Positions 7,341 to 10,926 of a DNA stretch of 10,926 bases are shown here, piece after piece. Origin of the DNA: Anaerolineales bacterium (GTDB taxonomy: Bacteria; Chloroflexota; Anaerolineae; Anaerolineales; E44-bin32). The notes below the pieces were generated by a model. The model searched no databases. It was not told where the DNA came from and saw only the letters and a program-made list of their open reading frames with translations. Every line of letters starts with the position of its first letter. The first letter of the stretch is position 1. A program made the position numbers and the translations under genes. Location of the stretch: the NCBI GenBank assembly GCA_011772595.1, contig WVZH01000002.1, positions 11,652 through 22,577 of the forward strand, in the 5' to 3' direction.

Positions 7341-7346
7341 TATACT
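7341..7346 (+). promoter_or_regulatory. Possible -10 element next to the acyltransferase start
   Basis: TATACT lies six bases before the ATG at 7353. No -35 match stands at a 16-18 base distance. If used, transcription would start at about the A of the ATG and the mRNA would be leaderless. AGGA at 7347-7350 is only two bases from the ATG, too close for a normal ribosome binding site. AAGGA at 7336-7340 is 12 bases away. Confidence 0.25.
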
Positions 7347-7352
7347 AGGAAA

Positions 7353-8108
7353 ATGACTCCCACCTATCCAAGATATCCTCTGCTGACCTGGAAAATAATC
7401 GATATCCTGGCGGCGATTCTTCTCTCCCGCTCAAGAAGCCTACATAAGGATGCCATCGCCCTATCCTCGCTCCTCGACCCACCATTACACATCGAGGGTG
7501 AGTTTCCTGAGGCGCGTCCACCCGGTTGGTTGATCGTGACCAACCACTACAGCCATCCAGGCTTCCCTGCATGGTGGATCGTGCTGGCGATTTCCGCAAA
7601 TATCCCTAAAGAAGTTCATTGGGTCATGACGGAAGCCTGGGTGTATTCGGATTGGTTGCGCACACGCTTGGTCACCCCTGCATCAAGATGGGCCTTTAAA
7701 CGTGTAGCAGCAGTCTACGGTCTCACCGTCATGCCTCCCATGCCACAGCGACCAAGAGAGCTCTACCAGCGTGCACGTGCAGTTCGGGAAGTACTACACA
7801 TCGCCGACGACCACGAAACCCCCATTATCGGACTCGCGCCTGAGGGCGCAGATTCCCCCACGGGCGAGTTAACGAGCCCTCCTAACGGAGTTGGGCGTTT
7901 CATCGCCCTTTTTGCAAAGCGCGGACTGCTCTTACTGCCCATCGGTGTTTTTGAAGATCATGGACAGCTTTGTCTACGTATCGGAAGGCTCCAACCCCTT
8001 CCGCCTCCAGCTACTGCGCCACAGCAGCGCGAATGTGAGATGAGCACGTACGCGATGCGCGCTATCGCCCACTGTCTCCCAACACGCCTGCGCGGACCCT
8101 ATCCATGA
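7353..8108 (+). CDS. PlsC-like (LPLAT superfamily) acyltransferase
   Basis: A 251-residue protein with the layout of lysophospholipid/glycerol-3-phosphate acyltransferases, which move a fatty acyl chain from acyl-CoA or acyl-ACP to an alcohol, usually at the inner face of the membrane. The first motif region reads WLIVTNHYSHPGF: Asn64-His65 match the catalytic block, but the Asp expected five residues after His in the HX4D motif is Gly70. The third block is PEGADSPTG (Glu164-Gly165), the counterpart of the EGT motif, followed by a hydrophobic LLLLPIGVF strand as in the family. A hydrophobic N-terminus (about residues 10-25) could lie against the membrane. The missing Asp means acyltransferase activity is uncertain. 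The gene ends 12 bases before a transporter gene on the same strand, so the two are very probably an operon. The start was chosen as the first ATG of the frame. Confidence 0.65.
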   Translation: MTPTYPRYPLLTWKIIDILAAILLSRSRSLHKDAIALSSLLDPPLHIEGEFPEARPPGWLIVTNHYSHPGFPAWWIVLAISANIPKEVHWVMTEAWVYSDWLRTRLVTPASRWAFKRVAAVYGLTVMPPMPQRPRELYQRARAVREVLHIADDHETPIIGLAPEGADSPTGELTSPPNGVGRFIALFAKRGLLLLPIGVFEDHGQLCLRIGRLQPLPPPATAPQQRECEMSTYAMRAIAHCLPTRLRGPYP

Positions 8109-8120
8109 AAAGAGGCTTTC

Positions 8121-9380
8121 ATGCGAAGAGGATCTCTAGTCGAACTCATCAATTTGAACGCCTACTGGCTTGGTCTGGCGTTCCTTTGGAACAGCATGCA
8201 CGTGATTCTCCTACCGGCACTCCTGCTGGAGTACGTGAGCGATGAACGTAAGAACACAGCGCTTGGCATGCTAACTTTCTCGGGTTTGATCATCGCCATG
8301 CTTATTCAACCCCTGGCCGGCGCAATCAGCGACCGTTGGTCTTCACGCTTTGGTCGCCGGCGCCCCGCGATCGCCTTGGGAACACTTGCTGATCTTATTT
8401 TTCTTGGGTTGATGGCTGCCGCAGGAGGTATCCCGCTGTTAGCCATAGGTTATATTGGATTGCAATTCACCTCCAACATCGCTCATGGACCAGCGCAAGG
8501 TTTGATGCACGATAAGATCCCCAAAGAGAGAATGGGGATTGCAAGCGGCATCAAGAATCTCTTCGATATGGGAGGCCTGGTTCTGTCCTCCCTGATCATG
8601 GGTCGCATCTTCTTACCGGCCTCGCCGGAGATAGCCCTCGGTGTGGTCGCAGTGGTTCTCGTAGGTAGCGCAGCTTTTACACTCTTTGGTGTCCGCGAGC
8701 GCAGCACGGTATCGGAAAGGGAAAAAACCCCAATTCAAGAATGGCTACGTTCCACACTGAGCATAGATTTTCACAGGCATTCCCCATACTGGCGTCTGAT
8801 CCTCGCCCGGTTATTTTTCCTCTGGGGAGTTTATGGGATCCAGGTTTTTGCACAATATTACATTCGCGACACCTTACAAAGCGAAAACCCAATCAAGCTC
8901 ACCGGGGATCTGTTGGCGGTGATTGTGCTCTCCCTGATCGCATTCTCGATCATCGCCGGCTATCTTTGCGACCGCCTTGGACGAAAACCGATGCACTATC
9001 TCGCTGCCGTATTGGTTTCGATCGGCAGCATTCTGATGGCCTTCGCCGATCGTGCCACGCTGGTTTTGATATTCGGGAGCATTGTGGGGGCGGGTGTGGG
9101 AGTCTTCATCAGCGCCAACTGGGCGCTGGCGAACGACTTGGCTCCTTCTGGCGAGGCGGGGAAGTTTCTGGGCCTTACAAACCTGGCCACTGCCGGCGCA
9201 GGCGCCTTAAGCCGCTTATCTGGTCCGGTCATCGACGTCGTTAATAATGCACAGCCGGGCCAATACCTCGGCTACAACGTGTTGTTCGCCGGCGCTACCG
9301 TGATGGCCTTTGTGAGTATGTTGATCCTGAGTAGCGTGCCTGAAGTCGTCATGACTCGCCGATCGCGGAGCACGTCGTAG
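8121..9380 (+). CDS. Major facilitator superfamily transporter (GPH/SLC45-like)
   Basis: A 419-residue transporter with about 12 membrane helices in two six-helix halves joined by a cytoplasmic loop at roughly 193-225. The MFS motif A appears twice, as expected: GAISDRWSSRFGRRRP (67-82) between helices 2 and 3, and GYLCDRLGRKP (280-290) between helices 8 and 9. The RFGRRRP form and the PSGEAGKFLGL stretch near residue 342 recall the sugar:cation symporter (GPH) and SLC45 sucrose-transporter-like branch, so a sugar or glycoside is a reasonable guess. The substrate is not shown by sequence. AGAGG at 8111-8115 sits five bases before the ATG. The upstream acyltransferase gene is only 12 bases away. 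In Escherichia coli the MFS protein LplT, a lysophospholipid flippase, is likewise next to an acyltransferase gene (aas), so a lipid substrate cannot be excluded. The stop codon lies in a palindromic repeat. Confidence 0.88.
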   Translation: MRRGSLVELINLNAYWLGLAFLWNSMHVILLPALLLEYVSDERKNTALGMLTFSGLIIAMLIQPLAGAISDRWSSRFGRRRPAIALGTLADLIFLGLMAAAGGIPLLAIGYIGLQFTSNIAHGPAQGLMHDKIPKERMGIASGIKNLFDMGGLVLSSLIMGRIFLPASPEIALGVVAVVLVGSAAFTLFGVRERSTVSEREKTPIQEWLRSTLSIDFHRHSPYWRLILARLFFLWGVYGIQVFAQYYIRDTLQSENPIKLTGDLLAVIVLSLIAFSIIAGYLCDRLGRKPMHYLAAVLVSIGSILMAFADRATLVLIFGSIVGAGVGVFISANWALANDLAPSGEAGKFLGLTNLATAGAGALSRLSGPVIDVVNNAQPGQYLGYNVLFAGATVMAFVSMLILSSVPEVVMTRRSRSTS

Positions 9381-9402
9381 AGGCGCACGGGCGTACGCCC
9401 CT
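9379..9402. repeat. Decayed REP-like palindrome between the transporter and RAYT genes
   Basis: Arms 9379-9389 and 9392-9402 pair at 9 of 11 positions (mismatches C9386/A9395 and A9381/C9400), around the sequence CACGGGCGTACG. The outer bases (AGAGGCG...CGCCCCT) resemble those of the perfect palindrome inside the nearby transposase gene (AGGGGCG...CGCCCCT). The element overlaps the transporter's TAG and lies 21 bases from the RAYT stop. It may also act as a stem-loop ending both convergent transcripts, although no T-run follows. Confidence 0.5.
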
Positions 9403-9422
9403 TCCATCACCATTATTGCCTT

Positions 9423-9956
9423 TCACATACCACTCTTCTCGAAGACCCGATAGTACTTGTCCAACTCCCAATTCTGTGGATTATCGTCGATATATTGCCG
9501 GATCCTATCCAACTCACCCTGGTTCCGTATCACACGATCGTAATAATTTCGCTGCCACAGAGGGATTCCTGGAGAAGCACGTATCTCATTGATCCATTTC
9601 GAGGAAACCGTTTTAAAGGCTCCTATTAGGCGCCCTAACGGTTTTCGTGGAGGGTTCGTAGGGGCGGTTCGCGAACCGCCCCTACGACCAGAGACGGTGA
9701 GAATCCCATGAATGTGGTTTGGCATTAGTATCCACTGATCCAGCTCCACATACTTGTAGTGATTGCTCAACCACAACCAACATACGCGAACAATGCGTCC
9801 AAAAACATTTAGATGAATATCCCCACCCATGATCTCACCAAAGATATTACGGTGGTCCACCGTACACACCGTAACAAAATATGCACCTGGTTGGGTGTAA
9901 TCGTATCCTTTCAAGCGATTTGAACGACGATTGGCTTTTTTTTGTATCGAGGCCAT
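9423..9956 (-). CDS. REP-associated tyrosine transposase (RAYT, Y1_Tnp/IS200-like)
   Basis: A complete 177-residue single-domain HUH nuclease of the RAYT group, relatives of IS200/IS605 TnpA that nick single-stranded DNA at REP palindromes. Motifs in order: RLKGYDYTQPGAYFVTVCT near the N-terminus, the metal-binding HUH pair in LMPNHIHGIL (His81, His83), WQRNYYDRVIRN (134-145), and the likely catalytic Tyr155 in IRQYIDDNPQNW. I chose ATG at 9956, with AGGGGGA four bases upstream, over an in-frame TTG at 9977. Between the HUH motif and the following helix lies RRGGSRTAPT (91-100), encoded by a perfect palindrome that looks like a REP element in the gene itself. No flanking inverted-repeat ends or second transposase gene are seen, as is normal for RAYTs. 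The gene is convergent with the transporter and appears intact. Confidence 0.92.
   Translation of the reverse strand: MASIQKKANRRSNRLKGYDYTQPGAYFVTVCTVDHRNIFGEIMGGDIHLNVFGRIVRVCWLWLSNHYKYVELDQWILMPNHIHGILTVSGRRGGSRTAPTNPPRKPLGRLIGAFKTVSSKWINEIRASPGIPLWQRNYYDRVIRNQGELDRIRQYIDDNPQNWELDKYYRVFEKSGM
9656..9687. repeat. Perfect 32-bp palindrome inside the RAYT coding sequence (REP-like)
   Basis: TCGTAGGGGCGGTTCG (9656-9671) is followed directly by its exact reverse complement (9672-9687), with no spacer. The reading frame runs through it as GRRGGSRTAPT. A palindrome gives the same peptide in either orientation, so its insertion would not break the gene. It is a likely recognition target of the RAYT family. 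Confidence 0.9.
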
Positions 9957-9990
9957 AGTTTCCCCCTTGCACGACAAAGAATAACTCTAA

Positions 9991-10008
9991 ACGCGTCTTA
10001 TGACACGC
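9991..10008 (-). terminator. Possible stem-loop terminator of the ferredoxin-like gene
   Basis: Read on the minus strand, GCGTGTC and GACGCGT form a 7-pair stem (two G-U pairs) around an ATAA loop. It starts six bases after the stop of the ferredoxin-like gene and is followed by TTAGAGTTATTCTTT, which is T-rich but interrupted. On the plus strand the same stem has two mismatches, favouring a minus-strand role. It is a weak intrinsic terminator. Confidence 0.4.
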
Positions 10009-10014
10009 CTAATA

Positions 10015-10926
10015 CTAGAAATACGAAGCCCCCTCCCCAGCCTCCTCCACCTCGGCAATGAGCTTGTCTATCTCCAATGGTACACCCTTTGACGAATCGA
10101 GCTCGAGGGAGATGGCTCGCTGATCACAAACTGAAACGCAGACACCACAGCCCATACAGCGATCTTCGTCGACCCGTGCGCAGCCCTCTCCTATCTCGAT
10201 CGCACTGAACGGACAAGCCTCGGCGCAGATCTCACATCCGATGCACCAGTCGATGTCCACTCGACTCACATAACCGGAGCTCGTCAACATGGGCGTTCCA
10301 TTTCGATATGCGCTCATCGCACCACAACAACAGGGACAGCAATTGCAGATGGCATAGAAACGTCCAAACATGGCCTCCTTGAAGAAGGCGTGGTGCACGT
10401 GACCCCGGCTGTGTTCTTGCTCGAGGATTTCGATCGCCTGCTCAGGTAAAATCCAACGCGATCTTCGAGGATGATGCTCGGTGACGAAACTGGCGAAAGG
10501 CTCCCCGACAATCAAGCAGACATCAAGGGGAGTGCACGGCTCTGACCGAGCAGCACGACAAGGACATTCGAGTGCGACGATGTGCCCCGGGTTCTTGAGA
10601 ATAAGATCGCGCGCTAGCTTGTAAGGGACTACTTGTTCGAGCTCTGGCAAACGAACCTCTTCGTTTACCGTGACCAAGCGTCGGGCAGCACTCGTCGTAA
10701 CCACCTTTCCATGGTATGTGTCGGCGTAGACCGGTTGATCGGAGGTGACTCTCGCTCGCGGCAAGATTTTACGCATGAGGCGGACGATGGGACCCAAGAT
10801 GCGCGCTAGCCAGTGTTCACCTGTACCGATACCGATGTACAGGTACGGCCAGCGCGCATACACATATCCATGTAGCAAGTCGCGGAGCGTAAACCCCGGG
10901 GTCTCGCGCGCCTCGTTGATGAACGC
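10015..10926 (-). CDS. Ferredoxin-like protein with two 4Fe-4S sites and extra cysteine clusters (5' end missing)
   Basis: The frame is open to the right edge (visible protein begins AFINEARETPGF), so the true N-terminus is outside; 303 residues are visible. An in-frame TTG at 10878 exists, but the sequence before it (PGFTLRDLLHGYVYARWPYLYIG) looks like real protein. Counting from the first visible codon, there are two ferredoxin sites: CIGCEICAEACP (Cys228, 231, 234, 238) and CMGCGVCVSVCD (Cys257, 260, 263, 267, where the usual Pro is Asp). Upstream are two more clusters: ECPCRAARSEPCTPLDVC (Cys121, 123, 131, 137) and the dense CNCCPCCC (Cys194-201) just after a His-rich HSRGHVHH stretch. 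These could bind further iron-sulfur clusters. No signal peptide or membrane helix is visible in the part present. A role in electron transfer is likely; partner and reaction are unknown to me. Confidence 0.8.
   Translation of the reverse strand, partial: AFINEARETPGFTLRDLLHGYVYARWPYLYIGIGTGEHWLARILGPIVRLMRKILPRARVTSDQPVYADTYHGKVVTTSAARRLVTVNEEVRLPELEQVVPYKLARDLILKNPGHIVALECPCRAARSEPCTPLDVCLIVGEPFASFVTEHHPRRSRWILPEQAIEILEQEHSRGHVHHAFFKEAMFGRFYAICNCCPCCCGAMSAYRNGTPMLTSSGYVSRVDIDWCIGCEICAEACPFSAIEIGEGCARVDEDRCMGCGVCVSVCDQRAISLELDSSKGVPLEIDKLIAEVEEAGEGASYF

Noticed and set aside
9957..9977. Upstream TTG (9977) as the RAYT start, adding MSCKGET
   Set aside because: The in-frame ATG at 9956 has a good AGGGGGA ribosome binding site, and the added residues look like that site translated.

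Overview
The window looks like bacterial chromosome from an uncultivated lineage, with moderately GC-rich sequence, dense genes and short intergenic gaps. My best guess is a Chloroflexota (Anaerolineae-like) genome. The hints are a TPR protein anchored by one membrane helix with a Thr/Pro-rich outer linker, GT-B glycosyltransferases in tandem, and a REP-associated transposase carrying a CGTAGGGGCGG-type palindrome. This placement is an inference from style; no rRNA or other marker gene is present. No CRISPR array, tRNA, rRNA or prophage block was found.

Layout. Positions 1-401 (+) hold the 3' end of a sugar 3-epimerase/isomerase of the D-psicose/D-tagatose 3-epimerase type. Positions 416-854 (+) hold a four-cysteine C_GCAxxG_C_C redox-family gene broken by a one-base frameshift. 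After a gap with a possible promoter and a strong leader hairpin come two glycosyltransferases, 1110-2879 (+) and 3001-4128 (+). A possible 25-codon ORF between them ends inside the Shine-Dalgarno sequence of the second. A good sigma70-like promoter (4158-4186) precedes a TPR/single-TM/extracytoplasmic-domain protein (4381-5997, +).

Facing it is a TerC-family membrane protein (6131-6934, -) with a recent-looking in-frame 30-bp tandem duplication. A 418-bp divergent gap separates it from an apparent two-gene operon: a PlsC-like acyltransferase (7353-8108, +) and a major facilitator transporter (8121-9380, +). A REP-associated tyrosine transposase (RAYT, 9423-9956, -) follows. It has a perfect 32-bp palindrome inside its coding sequence and a decayed related palindrome at its 3' flank, overlapping the transporter stop codon. 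The window ends in a cysteine-rich ferredoxin-like protein (10015-10926, -) whose 5' end lies outside.

How the parts fit. The window is a string of small independent units, not one pathway. The two glycosyltransferases probably act on a shared glycan or glycosylated small molecule. The acyltransferase-transporter pair may handle a lipid or acylated molecule. The most interesting items are the RAYT gene with its own REP-like palindrome, the CNCCPCCC ferredoxin-like protein, the TerC duplication, and the frameshifted redox protein. I see no convincing evidence for a wholly new multi-gene system.
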